NCBI GenBank assembly: GCA_963776565.1
Contig: CAVZNF010000003.1
Coordinates: forward strand, 139,846 to 203,845
Length of the DNA stretch: 64,000 nucleotides
Origin: GMQP-bins7 sp963776565
GTDB lineage: Bacteria > Actinomycetota > Thermoleophilia > Gaiellales > Gaiellaceae
Direction of reading: 5' to 3'
The notes beneath the pieces were generated by a model, which ran no database searches, was not told where the DNA came from, and was given only the letters and a program-made list of their open reading frames with translations. Position numbers and translations under genes: made by a program. Shown piece by piece: positions 9,388 to 20,269 of the stretch. The first letter of the stretch is position 1; each line of letters starts with the position of its first letter.

Positions 9388-10899
9388 ATGGAGACCGAGT
9401 TTCGCCAGGAGGAGATCGAGCGCCTCATCGCGCTCGAGCGGAAGTTCGGCAAGGAAGGGCTCACCTTCGACGACGTCCTCCTCCTTCCGGCCGAGTCGCA
9501 CGTCCTCCCGAACGACGTCTCGACGATTTCACGGCTGACACCGTCGATCTCGCTGAACATCCCGGTGATCTCGGCCGCGATGGACACCGTGACCGAGGCG
9601 CGCCTCGCGATCGCACTGGCGCGCGAGGGCGGTCTCGGCATCGTCCACCGCAACCTCTCGATCGCCGATCAGGTCGCGGAGGTGGACAAGGTGAAGCGCT
9701 CCGAGTCGGGGATGATCGTCGAGCCCGTGACGCTTCGGGCGAGCGACCTCGTCGCCGACGCCCTCGAGCTCATGGAGCGCTACCGGATCTCCGGCGTGCC
9801 GATCATCGACGACGACGGCGTCCTCGTCGGCATCCTCACGAACCGCGACCTCCGCTTCGAGACGGACACCTCGCAGCCCGTCTCGGCGCTGATGACGAGC
9901 AGGAACCTCGTCACTGCGCCGGTCGGCACGACGCTCGAGGAGGCCGAGGCGATCCTCCATCGCAACAAGATCGAGAAGCTGCCGGTCGTCGATCACGAGG
10001 GGCGCCTCACGGGGCTCATCACGGTCAAGGACATCTCGAAGCGGATCAAGTACCCGGACGCGACGAAGGACGAGCAGGGTCGGCTGCGTGTGGGGGCGGC
10101 GGTCGGAGTCGGGTCCGACGCGATGGAGCGCGCGGCCGCGCTCATCGACGCGGAGGTCGACGTGCTCGTCGTGGATACGGCGCACGGTCACTCGCACGGC
10201 GTCTTGGACGTCGTTCGCAAGCTGCGGGCCGAGCACGACATCGAGCTCATCGCCGGGAACATCTCGACCGGTGACGGCGCGCTCGCGCTCGCCGACGCCG
10301 GAGCCGACGCGGTGAAGGTCGGCCAGGGCCCTGGCTCGATCTGCACGACCCGCGTCGTCGCCGGGGTAGGCGTGCCGCAGGTGACCGCCGTGTACGACGC
10401 GGTGCAGGCGCTCGCCGGCCAGGGCATCCCGGTGATCGCCGACGGCGGGGTCCGCAACTCGGGCGATATCGCAAAGGCGATCGCCGCCGGCGCCGACGTC
10501 GTCATGCTCGGCTCGATGTTCGCCGGCACCGACGAGGCGCCTGGCGAGGTGATCGTCGCGCAGGGCGAGCGCTTCAAGGAGTACCGCGGGATGGGCTCGC
10601 TCGGCGCGATGAAGGCGCGCTCGTTCTCCAAGGACCGCTACTTCCAGGGCGACGTCGAGGACGTCGAGAAGCTCATCCCCGAGGGGATCGAGGGACGCGT
10701 TCCGTACAAGGGCCCGCTCGCTCCGATCGTCCATCAGGTCGTCGGCGGGCTGCGGCAGTCGATGGGCTACTGCGGCGCGGCCACGATCGAGGACATGAAG
10801 ACGCGGACGCGCTTCACGCGCATCACGCCGGCGGGCCTTCTCGAGAGCCACCCGCACGGCGTGACCATCACGAAGGACGCTCCGAACTACCGGCGCTGA
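9388..10899 (+). CDS. guaB: Inosine-5'-monophosphate dehydrogenase
   Basis: GuaB oxidises IMP to XMP with NAD+, the committed step to guanine nucleotides. The 503-residue frame is intact and of normal length. The TIM-barrel start is LTFDDVLLLPAESHVLP. Two CBS domains occupy about residues 105-215. The catalytic loop GPGSICTTRVVAGVG holds the active-site Cys, and the flap lies around RYFQGDVEDVEKL. The stop overlaps the guaA ATG by one base (TGATG), so the two are co-translated. Confidence 0.96.
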   Translation: METEFRQEEIERLIALERKFGKEGLTFDDVLLLPAESHVLPNDVSTISRLTPSISLNIPVISAAMDTVTEARLAIALAREGGLGIVHRNLSIADQVAEVDKVKRSESGMIVEPVTLRASDLVADALELMERYRISGVPIIDDDGVLVGILTNRDLRFETDTSQPVSALMTSRNLVTAPVGTTLEEAEAILHRNKIEKLPVVDHEGRLTGLITVKDISKRIKYPDATKDEQGRLRVGAAVGVGSDAMERAAALIDAEVDVLVVDTAHGHSHGVLDVVRKLRAEHDIELIAGNISTGDGALALADAGADAVKVGQGPGSICTTRVVAGVGVPQVTAVYDAVQALAGQGIPVIADGGVRNSGDIAKAIAAGADVVMLGSMFAGTDEAPGEVIVAQGERFKEYRGMGSLGAMKARSFSKDRYFQGDVEDVEKLIPEGIEGRVPYKGPLAPIVHQVVGGLRQSMGYCGAATIEDMKTRTRFTRITPAGLLESHPHGVTITKDAPNYRR

Positions 10900-12478
10900 T
10901 GGCGAAGGTCGTCCCGCTCCCGACGCCCGAGGCCGTCGCCGGAAGACCGCCCTGTCCTCGTCGTCGACCTCGGCGGGCAGTACAGCCAGCTGATCGCGCG
11001 GCGCGTGCGCGAGGCGCGGGTCTACTCGGAGCTCGTGGGGCACCGGCTCACTGCGGCGCAGGTCGCGGCACGCAACCCCGCAGCGCTGATCCTCTCGGGC
11101 GGCCCTGCCTCCGTGTACGCGGACGGCGCGCCCGACCTCGACACGGAGATCTTCTCGCTCGGGATCCCGACGCTCGGCATCTGCTACGGCATGCAGCTCA
11201 TGGCGCGCGATCTCGGCGGCGTCGTCGAGCGTACGGAAGCGTCCGAGTTCGGCAAGGCCGAGCTCGAGGCCGGCGAGTCGGAGCTCTTCCACCACCTGCC
11301 GCCCGAGCAGACCGTCTGGATGAGCCACCGCGACTCGGTCACGGCGCCTCCAGCGGGAGCCGAGGTCACTGCGAGCTCTCCGTCGACCCCGATCGCCGCC
11401 TTCGAGGATCGCGAGCGCCGGCTCTACGGCGTCCAGTTCCACCCCGAGGTCGTGCACACGCCGCACGGGCAGGAGATCCTCAAGAACTTCCTCTACGAGG
11501 TCGCGGGCACGCCGCCGACGTGGACGCCGGCCGCGGTCATCGAGGAGCAGGTCGCGCGGATCCGCGCCGCCGTCGGCTCCGAGCGCGTGCTCTGCGCGCT
11601 CTCCGGCGGAGTCGACTCCGCGGTCGCTGCGCTCCTCGTCCACAAGGCGGTCGGCGACCAGCTCACGTGCGTCTTCGTCGACCACGGCCTCCTGCGCGAG
11701 AACGAGGCCGAGCAGGTCGTGGAGACGTTCGGCGGCCACTTCCACGTGCCGCTCGTCCACGTGCAGGCGCAGAAGCGCTTCCTCACGCGGCTCGCCGGCG
11801 TCTCCGACCCGGAGGAGAAGCGCAAGATCGTCGGCGAGGAGTTCATCCGCGTCTTCGAGGAGGAGGCACGCGGCCTCGGTGACGTGCGCTTCCTCGTCCA
11901 GGGAACGCTCTACTCCGACGTGATCGAGTCCGGCGGCGGCGAGGACGGAGTCGCCGCGCTCATCAAGTCGCACCACAACGTCGGCGGACTTCCGGCCGAC
12001 ATGAAGATGAAGCTCGTCGAGCCGCTCCGCCTCCTCTTCAAGGACGAGGTGCGCCGCGTCGGCGAGGAGCTCGGCCTTCCGGAGCGCATGGTCTGGCGTC
12101 AGCCGTTCCCAGGCCCCGGGCTCGCGATCCGGATCATCGGCGACGTCACCGAGGAGCGGCTCGCCGTGCTCCGCCGGGCCGACGCGATCCTGCTCGAGGA
12201 GATCCGGCGCGCCGACCTCTACCGCGAGCTCTGGCAGAGCTTCGCCGTGCTTCCCGCGATCCGCTCGGTCGGCGTGCAGGGAGACGAGCGCACGTACGCC
12301 TATCCGATCGTCGATCCGCGCCGTGACCTCGGAGGACGCGATGACCGCGGACTGGGCGCGGATCCCCTACGAGGTGCTGGAGGCGATCTCGAACCGCGTC
12401 ATCAACGAGATCCCCGGTGTGAACCGGGTCGTCTACGACATCTCGTCCAAACCGCCGGCGACGATCGAGTGGGAGTGA
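10899..12478 (+). CDS. guaA: GMP synthase, glutamine-hydrolysing (two frameshifts)
   Basis: GuaA aminates XMP to GMP using glutamine and ATP. The class I glutaminase triad region is visible (LGICYGMQLM with the nucleophile Cys, and VQFHPEVVHTPHG). The ATP-pyrophosphatase P-loop is ALSGGVDSAVAALL, and the C-terminal dimerisation domain begins near VWRQPFPGPGLAIR. Frame breaks occur near 10940 (before VLVVDLGGQYSQL) and near 12318 (one extra G in ATCGTCGATCCGC). Correcting both restores the standard ending, PPATIEWE with TGA at 12476-12478, and a length of about 525 residues. For a gene this conserved, sequence error is the likely cause. Confidence 0.93.
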
Positions 12479-12534
12479 GCCGACCCCTCACCTGAGGGAC
12501 GGCACGCGCGCCCGAACCCGCCGATCCTGCGCCT

Positions 12535-13648
12535 ATGCGGCTCGCCGTCCTCCTTGCTGCCCTGACGGCTACCGTCGCTCTCGCCGCGCCCGCCAGCGGG
12601 AGCGAGCTCTCTCCAGGATCCGAACGTCAAGCTCCTCTCGATGAAGGTCAACGCAAAGGGCGAGGCGCTGCTGACCTACCGGCGCGCCGACGGGTCTCTG
12701 CGTCGCGTCCTCGCCTGGGGCGCGATCAACGCGCGCGCGCCGTCCGAGACGACGCCTCAGGTGCGGTTCCGCTGGGACTACGCCGGCGGCTGGGGCAAGT
12801 ACCGGAACGGCAAGTACTGGAAAGGCTTCAAGAACCGCTGCGCGGCGTACGACGGGCCGGCGCTCCCGATGCTCGTCGCGGCGTGCAAGGCGCCGAACGG
12901 CAGCTACTGGACGGTGCAGGCGTGGCAGCGTCGGATCCCGCTCCTCGGCTTCGACCCGTGGCTCCCGCACCAGACGAACTGGGAGCTGCACCTCTCGCAC
13001 TTCTCGGGCGAGCTCCCGAAGCTCGAGGCGTTCTCGAACTGGACGTACGGCGGCCGCTGGCAGGGCATCTTCGGCCGCTACACGTATCTCGGCCAGCCGA
13101 TCTTCGGCTTCGGCTCGAACGCCAAGGGCGTCCCCAAGGACAAGTACGGCCGCAACCTCTACATCGACACGCTCAACTCGGCGTACGGGCCGGGCTGGAA
13201 ACGTGAGTCAGGGATCCTCACTCACAAGGGCACCGGCACGTTCTGCCACAGCTTCGTCCCGCAGCGCCCGTTCGCCGGATATCCGAGTCAGGAGCTGCGG
13301 CCCGCCGCGCCCGGCGAGCGCTATCGCATCACCGTCGGCGGGCCGGGCGTCATGCCCGTCATGCAGGTCGAGGTTCCCGGCCTCACCGCAGCGGATCTCA
13401 AGCGTGACGACGAGATCAACTCCGTGTTCGACCAGGTGATGGCAGGCGATCGGATCTGCGCGGCGAGCGGTAGGCTCGCGCGCGACACGGCTCGAGGAGG
13501 GGCGATGAGCGACCTGGGAGGACGAGGCTTCGGTAGCGGACGGAGCGACTCGATGCGACGGCGGACGCTGGACGAGGGCGAGGAGAGCTCGAGGCGACGC
13601 TCGAGGACGGCTCGACGACGGAGACGACGACGCTCGACGACGCGCTGA
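12535..13648 (+). CDS. Secreted protein of unknown function (frameshifted)
   Basis: A typical signal peptide (MRLAVLLAALTATVALAAPASG) starts at 12535. After a frame change near 12605-12635 a long aromatic-rich mature region follows, with WDYAGGWGKYRNGKYWKGFK, WTYGGRWQGIFGRYTYLG and two to three Cys. I do not recognise a family. The Trp/Tyr/Gly-rich character suggests a beta-sandwich or a wall- or carbohydrate-facing surface. The in-frame tail after about 13470 is an odd Arg/Ser-rich run to 13648. A TAG at 13471-13473 in another frame is the more plausible natural end, so the true C-terminus is uncertain. Confidence 0.55.
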
Positions 13649-14269
13649 TGGAGTTCCGGGAGCTGCTCCCGCGCCGGCGCATGGTGCGTCACTACGCGCC
13701 GGAGCCGGTTCCGCGAGAAGCGCTCGAGCGTATCGTCGCGACGGTGCGGCGGGCTCCGAGCGCCGGCTACAGCCAGGGGCAGCGCCTCCTCGTCGTCACG
13801 GATCCGGAGAAGCGCGCCGAGCTCGCGACGATCATGAGCGACGCCGGGTGGACGACGGTGGACGATCGCGAGCCCTGGCTCGAGAGCGCCGCGGCCCTCG
13901 TTCTGGTCTGCACGCGCGAGGACGACTACCACGAGCGCTACCAGCAGGAGGACAAGCTCGCCGCGACCGGCGGCGAGGAGGTCGACTGGCCGGTTCCGTT
14001 CTGGTTCGTCGACGCCGGCGCTGCGCTGATGATGCTCCTGCTCGCGGCCGTCGACGAGGGGCTGGCGGCCGGTGCTCAGCGGCGTCGAGGGAGCTGCCGC
14101 CGTGCAGATCCGGGAGCGGTTCGGCATTCCGGCGGATGTCGCGATCGTCGCTCTCGTGACGATCGGCGTGCCGCGCTCCCGATCCCGGCTGGAGCGCCGT
14201 CACGAGCCGCCGCACGAAGCCTCGGCGCGCGCCTTCGGAGAGCGTCCGCTGGGAGAGCTGGAGGGCTAG
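13648..14269 (+). CDS. Nitroreductase-family flavoprotein (frameshifted)
   Basis: The N-terminus is that of an FMN-dependent nitroreductase: FRELLPRRRMVRHYAPEPVP carries the conserved Arg-rich FMN phosphate contact, and RRAPSAGYSQGQRLLVV follows. The frame breaks near 14070 and continues as GVEGAAAVQIRERFGIPADVAIVALVTIGVP, the usual C-terminal block. A second break near 14170 may move the real tail (DPGWSAV...SVRWESW) to a stop near 14288. The substrate is unknown; members reduce nitro groups, quinones or flavins with NAD(P)H. It converges with the acylphosphatase gene. Confidence 0.72.
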
Positions 14270-14534
14270 CGGATCGAGAAGCCGCTGAGGCCCTCGGCCG
14301 CCTCGTCGAAGACCTCGACCCGGTCGACACGCGCGCCACGCGGGCCTTCCCGACAGAACGCGACGAGCGCCTCGACCGCTCCCTGCTCTCCCTCGAACAC
14401 TCCCTCGACCGCGCCGTCGCCGTGTTGCGCACCCAGCCGCTGACACCGGTGCTCGACGCTCGCCTCCGAACCGAGTCGCGGAAGAAGACTCCTTGCACGA
14501 GCCCGTGAACGACGACGCGACGGCGGATGGTCAC
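14266..14534 (-). CDS. acyP: Acylphosphatase (one frameshift)
   Basis: Acylphosphatase hydrolyses carboxyl-phosphate bonds. The signature HGLVQGVFFRDSVRR supplies the phosphate-binding loop and catalytic Arg, and GWVRN supplies the catalytic Asn. After a one-base shift near 14425 the family sequence resumes (GAVEGVFEGEQGAVEALVAF) and ends GLSGFSIR. The ~89-residue length is normal. The GTG start overlaps the stop of the upstream ATPase gene (GTGA), making it the last cistron of the thiamine operon. Its link to thiamine is unclear, and it may simply be a passenger. Confidence 0.82.
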
Positions 14535-15476
14535 AAGCGAACGATGCCCTGCGGGTCGACGTCGACGTCGACCCGATCGCCAGCTGCCGGGTGATCGACC
14601 GCTGCGACAGCGGCCTCGAGCCGACGCTCGTCGTCGAGGCGAACGACGAGCCGGACAAGTGGTCCGGTCCGGGTGACCCGCTCGACCACGCCGTTGCCGC
14701 CGCCCTCGGCTCGTCGGACGCTCACCGCTTCCGGCCGGATCACCTCATCGCCCTCGACGTTCGCGAGACCGAGGAACCGCGCGGTGTCGGCATCGTGCGG
14801 GTGCGCCCACAGCTCGTCCGGCGTCGCGACCTGGACGACGCGCCCGTCGCGCATGACGGCGACGCGATCGCCGAGCGTGAAGGCCTCGGTCTGGTCGTGC
14901 GTGACGTAGATCGCGGTCGACCCGAGCTCGTCGAAGATGCGGCCGAGATCGTCGAGGAGCCGATCGCGGAGCCGGCGATCGAGCGATCCGAGCGGCTCGT
15001 CCAGCAGGAGGACGCGAGGCTCGGGAGCGAGCGCGCGCGCGAGTGCGACGCGCTGCTGCTCGCCGCCCGACAGCGATCGCGACGGGGCGCCGCTCGAAGC
15101 CCGGCGAGCCCGACGAGCTCGAGGAGCTCGGCACGCGCCGAGCGGCGACTCGCTCGGGCGAGTCGCCCCGCATCCGCAGCCCGAACGCGACGTTCCCGAA
15201 GACGTCGCGGTGCGGGAAGAGCGCGTGATCCTGGAAGACGAGGCCGATGCCGCGCCGGTGCGGCGGCACGCCTGCGAGGTCCGTCCCGTCGAGCAGGACT
15301 CGCCCCGCGTCGGGCGGCTGCAGCCCGGCGATCGACCCGCAGCAGGGTGCGTCTTGCCGCGAGCCGCTCGGGCCGAGGACGGTGACGACCTCGCCGTCGC
15401 GCGACGGCGAGCGACGCGCCGTCGAGCGCGGCCGCGCCGTCGAAGCGCACGCTGAGGTCCTCCGACGCGCGAGCAT
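14531..15476 (-). CDS. thiQ: ABC transporter ATPase, thiamine type (frameshifted)
   Basis: This is the ATP-binding subunit of the adjacent importer. The Walker A is recognisable as GPSGS(G)K, spoiled by two extra C bases near 15340-15350. The Q-loop region is GLVFQDHALFPHRDVFGNVA, the ABC signature SLSGGEQQRVALARALA, the Walker B region RVLLLDEPLGSLDRRLRD, and the H-loop YVTHDQTEAF. A ~100-residue C-terminal domain follows (MOI/TOBE-like). At least three indels interrupt the frame. Position under a TPP riboswitch with a ThiB-like binding protein supports thiamine as substrate. Confidence 0.82.
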
Positions 15477-17080
15477 CGCAGAACCAGCCGCCGCGCCGCA
15501 CGCGCACCCGCTCGACCAGCGAGCACCGACGACGACCGTCACGGCCATGAGCACGACTGCGAGCGCGTACGCCTGCGCGACGTTCAGCTCGCCCGGGCCG
15601 TCCCAGGAAGCGGAAGATCGCGACGGGGAGCGTCGGGCGATCGGGCCGCGCGAGGAAGACGGTCGCGCCGAACTCGCCGAGCGAGATCGCGAACGCGAAG
15701 CCGGCGGCGACGGCGAGGCCGCGCGACGACGATCGGCAGGTCGATCTCGCGCCGCACGCGCCCGGGCGACGCGCCGAGCAGCGCTGCGGCCTCGCGCTGG
15801 TGCGGGTCGATCGAGCGCAGCGTCGGAGCACGATGCGCACGACGAACGGGATCGCGACGAGCGCCTGCGCGACGGGCACGATCCACGGCGCGGCCGGAAG
15901 TCGAGCGGGGCGGTGTCGAAGGCGATGAGGAACCCGAAGCCCGAGCATCACCGCCGACGCGCCGAGCGGCAGCAGCAGCGAGCCCGTCGAGCAGCCGCGA
16001 TCCGCGCTCGTCGGCGCGACTGCGAACGCGGCGAGCCCGCCGACGACGACGGCGATCACGGTCGCAGCGGCCGCGTAGACGATCGAGTTCACGACCGCCT
16101 CCCACGGCGCGACGAGGAGCACGCTCGTCGGTCGGCCGAGCGCGCGGTAGCGTCGAGGCCGTGGCCGCCGCCGGCTGCGAGCGAGCGCTCGACGAGCACG
16201 GCGAGCGGCAGCCCGAGGAAGAGCGCGAGCCCGCCGAGGCTGCGCCCGACGACGAGCCTGCTCGCGCGCCGTCCGCGGCCGGCGGAGCGCCTCCGCTCGG
16301 GGGCGCAGCGGCCCGGGCGACGCGCAGTCGGCGCTCGAGCCGCGTCGCGACCCAGCACCGTCGCGACGACGCACGCGAGCTGCACGAGCGAGAGCACGGC
16401 GGCGGCGCGCAGGTCGAACAGCCGGACCGCCTGGTTGTAGATCTCGGCCTCGAGCGTCGCGTGCGCGCGGCGCCGCCGAGGATGAGGACGATCGCCGAAC
16501 GACGTGAACGAGAAGAGGAACACGATCGCCGCGGCCGCGGCGAGCGCGGGCGCGAGCAGCGGCAGCGTGATCTCGCGGAACGCGCGCCACGGCGCGGCGC
16601 CGAGCGTCGCCGCGGCCTCGGCCACGCGCGGGTCGAGGTTCGCCCAGAACGTCCCGACGATCCGCACCACGACGGCGACGTTGAAGAACGCGTGCGCGAT
16701 CAGGATCGGCGCCCAGCCGCGCTCGATGCCGTCGGGGAGGATCGCGAGGAACGCGAGCGCGACGACCACCGTCGGGCAGCACGAACGGGACGACGACGAG
16801 CGCGACGACGAGCGCTGCGTCCCCGGAATCGTAGCGGCCGAGGACGTAGGCCGCGGGGAACGCGACGAGCGAGCGTCAGCGCGGTCGACGCGAGCGGCCT
16901 GCCACAGCGTGAACCAGACGACATCGCGCGTGAGCGGATCGCTGAGCACGTCGACGCGGCGAGACTGCCGCCCCGACGCAGCCCGCGCTCGATGATGGCG
17001 AGCGAGCGGATAGACGAAGAAGAGCGCCGAGGAACGCGAGCGGCACGCCGTACGGCGACGGCCCGCCAGGCGCGCGGCGC
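15477..17080 (-). CDS. thiP: ABC transporter permease, two-domain ThiP type (frameshifted)
   Basis: About 1.6 kb encodes a fused, two-module inner-membrane permease. The first half shows ILPDGIERGWAPILIAHAFF, VAEAAATLGAAPWRAFREIT (an EAA loop) and hydrophobic helices. The second half shows NSIVYAAAATVIAVVVGGLA, a second EAA-like segment and VAAGFAFAISLGEFGATVFL. Several one-base indels move the frame, so start and stop are approximate. The gene sits between the binding-protein and ATPase genes on the same strand, as in thiBPQ operons. Confidence 0.75.
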
Positions 17081-18154
17081 TCAGCGAACGACGATGTCGC
17101 GTCCACTCGTCCACCCAGCGCTCGCGGTTCGCCTCGATCTCGTCGGGCGGCAGCTCGAGCGGGTCGGTGCGGGCACGACCGCGTACTCGCTCGAACATCG
17201 GCGGCAGCGGCGCCTCGTCGCGCGACCGGGAACACGAACATCTGCAGCGGGATGTCCTCCTGGAAGCGCTTCGAGAGCAGGAAGTCGACGAGCTCGCGGG
17301 CGCCGTCCGGGTTGCCGCGCGCCGCGCGAGCACGCCGGCGAACTCGATCTGCCGGAAGCAGCGTGCTCGACCACGACGCCGGTCGGCGCCGTCGGCCGGT
17401 CGGCGGGTCGCGGAAGATCACCTCGGCCGGCGGGCTCGATGCGTACGAGACGACGATCGGGCGTTGTCCCCCTGCTGCCCGAGCGCCCGGAGAAGCGCGC
17501 GTAGTAGGCGTCCTCCCAGCCGTCGACGACGAGCACGTCGTTCGCGCGCAGCTTGCGCCAGTAGCCCTGCCAGCCGTCGTCGCCGAACTTCGCGATCGTC
17601 GCGAGCATGAACGCGAGCCCCGGCGTCGACGTCGCCGGGTTCTCGACGACGAGCGGGCCGCGGTAGCGCGGCGTGCGTCAGGTCGTCGAGCGATCGCGGG
17701 CGGCGCGATGCCGTGCTCCGCGAACCACGCCTTGTCGTAGTTGAGGCACACGTCGCCGTGGTCGATCGGCGTCACGCGGTGCTCGGGGTCGAGCGGTAGC
17801 GTCGGCGTCGACCGTCGGCGAGCGCCGGGCGACTCGTACGGCTCGAAGAGGTCGCCGTCGAGCGCGCGCTGCAGGAGGTTGTTGTCGATGCCGAAGAGCA
17901 CGTCGCCCTGCGGGTTGCCCGCGGTGAGCAGCGCCGCGTGACGACCTCGCCGGCGTCGCCGGCCTTGAGGATCTGGAGCTTCAGGCCGCTCTCGCTCCTC
18001 GAACGCCTGCTTCACGTCGCGGCGAGATCGCGAACGAGTCGTGCGTGACGAGCACGACGTCGGTCGGCGGCTCGTCGCTGCCGCCGCAGCCGGCGACGCC
18101 GAGCAGCGCGCGCGACGGCGAGCGCCACGCAGCCCTGTGCGACCGCCGTGTCAT
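17081..18154 (-). CDS. thiB: Thiamine ABC transporter substrate-binding lipoprotein (frameshifted)
   Basis: The ATG at 18154 overlaps the upstream stop (ATGA). Residues 1-24 end in a lipobox, LLGVAGC, so the protein is anchored outside the membrane by its Cys. Characteristic ThiB-family segments appear in shifting frames: GDVLFGIDNNLLQRALDGDL, TPIDHGDVCLNYDKAWF, FMLATIAKFGDDGWQGYWRK, LVDFLLSKRFQEDIPLQMFV and NRERWVDEWTR. The natural stop is the TGA at 17083-17081 after DIVVR. At least five indels are needed. Thiamine specificity is inferred from the family resemblance together with the riboswitch. Confidence 0.82.
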
Positions 18155-18799
18155 GCGGCTCGCCTCCTGGTCGGATCGGCGAGGAGGACGCCGCGCTCGA
18201 CCGTGATGCGCGCCTCCTCGGCCGCGAAGACGTTCGAGACTCCGCGGCTCGAGCCGGGCTCGAGCGTCTCGCCGCGGAGCGGGTACGCGAGGCCGTCGGT
18301 CGTGACGCCTTCGGCCGGCCCGTGACGTGCGAGCAGCGTGATGAGCTCGCCCGGCTCGCCCTCGAGCTCGCGCTCGCCGCGAACGACGTGGACGCGCGCC
18401 TCGCCGACGATCGCGTCGATCTGCGACGCGGCGTACGGTCGCGACCCGAGAGGAGGAGCGTCGCGAGCACGTGGTCGAGCCGGCCGCCGTCGCCGCGCGA
18501 GGACGAGGATCCGCGCGGGCGCCAGCCGATCGCGGCGTCGAGGGCGAGCTCGAGATCGGTCGCGTCCTTCTCGGCCGGATGGCGCTCGATCGCGTCGCCG
18601 GCGCCTCCGCGACCGCGACCGCCTCGGGCGACGCGGAGTCGAAGTCGCCGACGGCGACGGTCACCTCGAGGCCGAGCGCGAGCGCGTGCTCGAGACCCTC
18701 GTCGGCGGCGATGACCGGCGCGCCGAGCGGGACCGCGAGCGCGCAGCGCCGGGGCGGGCGGGTCTCCGCCCGACACCACCACCACGAACTCTTCGACAC
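18151..18799 (-). CDS. thiN: Thiamine pyrophosphokinase (frameshifted)
   Basis: This enzyme transfers pyrophosphate from ATP to thiamine to make TPP. Its diagnostic motifs are present in successive frames: VGDFDSASPEAV (metal-binding DFDS), PAEKDATDLELALD and GGRLDHVLATLLL. The ending ADPTRRRAA overlaps the binding-protein ATG. The GTG at 18799 follows GGAGGAAGG in the tail of the riboswitch at good spacing, and a frameshift a few codons later explains why it is not continuous with the rest. About 215 residues. First gene of the TPP-controlled operon. Confidence 0.83.
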
Positions 18800-18801
18800 G
18801 C

Positions 18802-18893
18802 CTTCCTCCGCTGGCATTACCCAGATCAGGTTCTGCGGGTCGGCGGCGCTTCAGTCCGCCCTCTCAGCCCGGCTGCCCGAGCTCCCCGTTACG
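18802..18893 (-). promoter_or_regulatory. TPP riboswitch (THI element)
   Basis: Read on the minus strand, this stretch has the conserved THI-box parts in order: GGGGAGC, then GCTGAGAGGG, then ACCTGATCTGGGTAATGCCA, followed by GCGGAGGAAGG. The last contains the ribosome site of the kinase gene, so TPP binding probably hides the Shine-Dalgarno and lowers translation. It heads the thiN-thiB-thiP-thiQ operon. Confidence 0.95.
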
Positions 18894-18969
18894 TCCGGGC
18901 CATCGTAGCGCGGCTGCGCGGGCCACGAGCGCGACCAGCGCACAGGCCGGCGGCGATGATCTCGCGCGG

Positions 18970-18975
18970 TAGGCT
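18970..18975 (+). promoter_or_regulatory. -10 hexamer before the MFS gene
   Basis: TAGGCT ends 8 nt before the GTG at 18984, and no Shine-Dalgarno is seen. It drives transcription away from the TPP riboswitch. Confidence 0.4.
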
Positions 18976-18983
18976 CGCCCGCA

Positions 18984-20218
18984 GTGACGAGCCCGTCGCA
19001 GATCAGGCGGAACACGATCCTCCTCGCCCTCTGCCTCGTGACGCTCTCCGGCGTTATCCAGCTCGCGGTCGCCGTCGCGACCATCACGCTCGTCCTCGTC
19101 ACGGGCATCGAGTCGATCCTCGGCCTCGGGCCCGCGATCTTCCTCACGGCGGGCGCGCTCGCCGCGCTTCCGGCCGGACGCCTGATGGATCGCCTCGGCC
19201 GCGTTCCGGTCATCGCCGGCGGCTTCGTGATCGGAGCGGTCGGCTGCGCGCTCACGGCCTCGGCTGTCTCGCCGACAACGCGCCGCTCGTGATCCTCGGC
19301 TTCATCGGCGTCGGGGCGATGAACGGCGGCGTCCTCCTGGCACGGACGGCCGCGGCGGACATGTACCCGCCGGAGAAGAAGGCGAGAGCGATCTCCTACG
19401 TGCTCTTCGGCGCGCTCTTCGGCGCGGCGCTCGGCCCGCTCGTCTTCCGTCCGCTCTTCGCCGGGAAGGACTTCGAGCTGGACACGCTCGTCATCCCCTG
19501 GTTCGTCGCTTCCGCCATGGCGCTCGTCGGGCTGATCCTCGCCCTCAACATCCGCCCCGATCCCGGACGATCGCGCTCGAGCTGCAGGCGGCGGACCAGG
19601 CAAGCGGCGCGCCCGAGCCGGCTCCGGCGGCTCCTCTCCGGGAGATCCTGCGCCGTCCTGGCGTGCCGTCTGCGGTGATCGCCGCGATCGCGAGCTTCGC
19701 CGTCATGGCCGGTGTGATGAACCTCACGGGGTACATCGTCGTGGGCCACCACCACGCGCAGGCCGACGTCTTCACCGTCATCAGCCTGCACATCGTCGGC
19801 ATGTACGCGCTCGTGCTCGTCATCGGAGCGCTCGTGGATCGCGCCGGACGGCGGCCCACGCTTCTCTGGGGACTCGCGATCATGGCCGTGTCGACGGTGA
19901 TGCTCGCCTTCGCCGAGTCGATCGCCTGGATGTCCGTCTCGCTCTTCCTGCTCGGGCTCGGCTGGAACCTCTCGTACATCTCGGCCACCGCGGAGCTCGT
20001 GACCTACGCGACGCCGGTCGAGCGCGGTCGCCTCGTCGGCTTCACCGATCTCGTCGCAGGCCTGACTGGCCGCCGCGCTTGCTCTTCTCGGCGGCCTCGC
20101 GTACTCGGAGTGGGGTGTCGTCGCGATCGCAGTCGGCGCGACGCTCGCGGTCGTCGTTCCGGCGCTCGCGATCCTCACGCGGCGCGCGCCGACCGCAGCG
20201 CCGGAGCCGGCCGGATAG
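18984..20218 (+). CDS. Major facilitator superfamily transporter (frameshifted)
   Basis: The protein has about 410 residues and about 12 membrane spans. The first half contains the MFS loop AGRLMDRLGRVPVIAGGF, and the second half the matching GALVDRAGRRPTLLWG. Frame changes near 19270, 19565 and 20070 split it into four stretches. The last reads SEWGVVAIAVGATLAVVVPA and stops at 20216-20218. The substrate is unknown. It is divergent from the thiamine operon but has no riboswitch of its own. A hairpin terminator follows. Confidence 0.8.
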
Positions 20219-20221
20219 AGA

Positions 20222-20240
20222 GGGCGCCTCGCGGGCGCCC
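20222..20240. terminator. Hairpin between convergent MFS and subtilase genes
   Basis: GGGCGCC-TCGCG-GGCGCCC is a perfect 7-bp stem with a 5-nt loop, 4 bases after the MFS stop and 30 bases after the subtilase stop. It can serve both directions. Confidence 0.6.
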
Positions 20241-20269
20241 CCTCGCAGCATTCGCCTATGTTGGGGGTA

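Noticed and set aside
9529..11976. Very long minus-strand open frame opposite guaB-guaA.
   Set aside because: It is a GC-driven antisense shadow, Arg/Asp/Val-rich without recognisable domains. The plus strand encodes two conserved enzymes.
13505..13647. A small Arg-rich protein gene starting at the ATG at 13505 behind GGAGG.
   Set aside because: The sequence is low-complexity and another frame in the same stretch flows into the nitroreductase. The area carries indels, so no reliable gene can be called.
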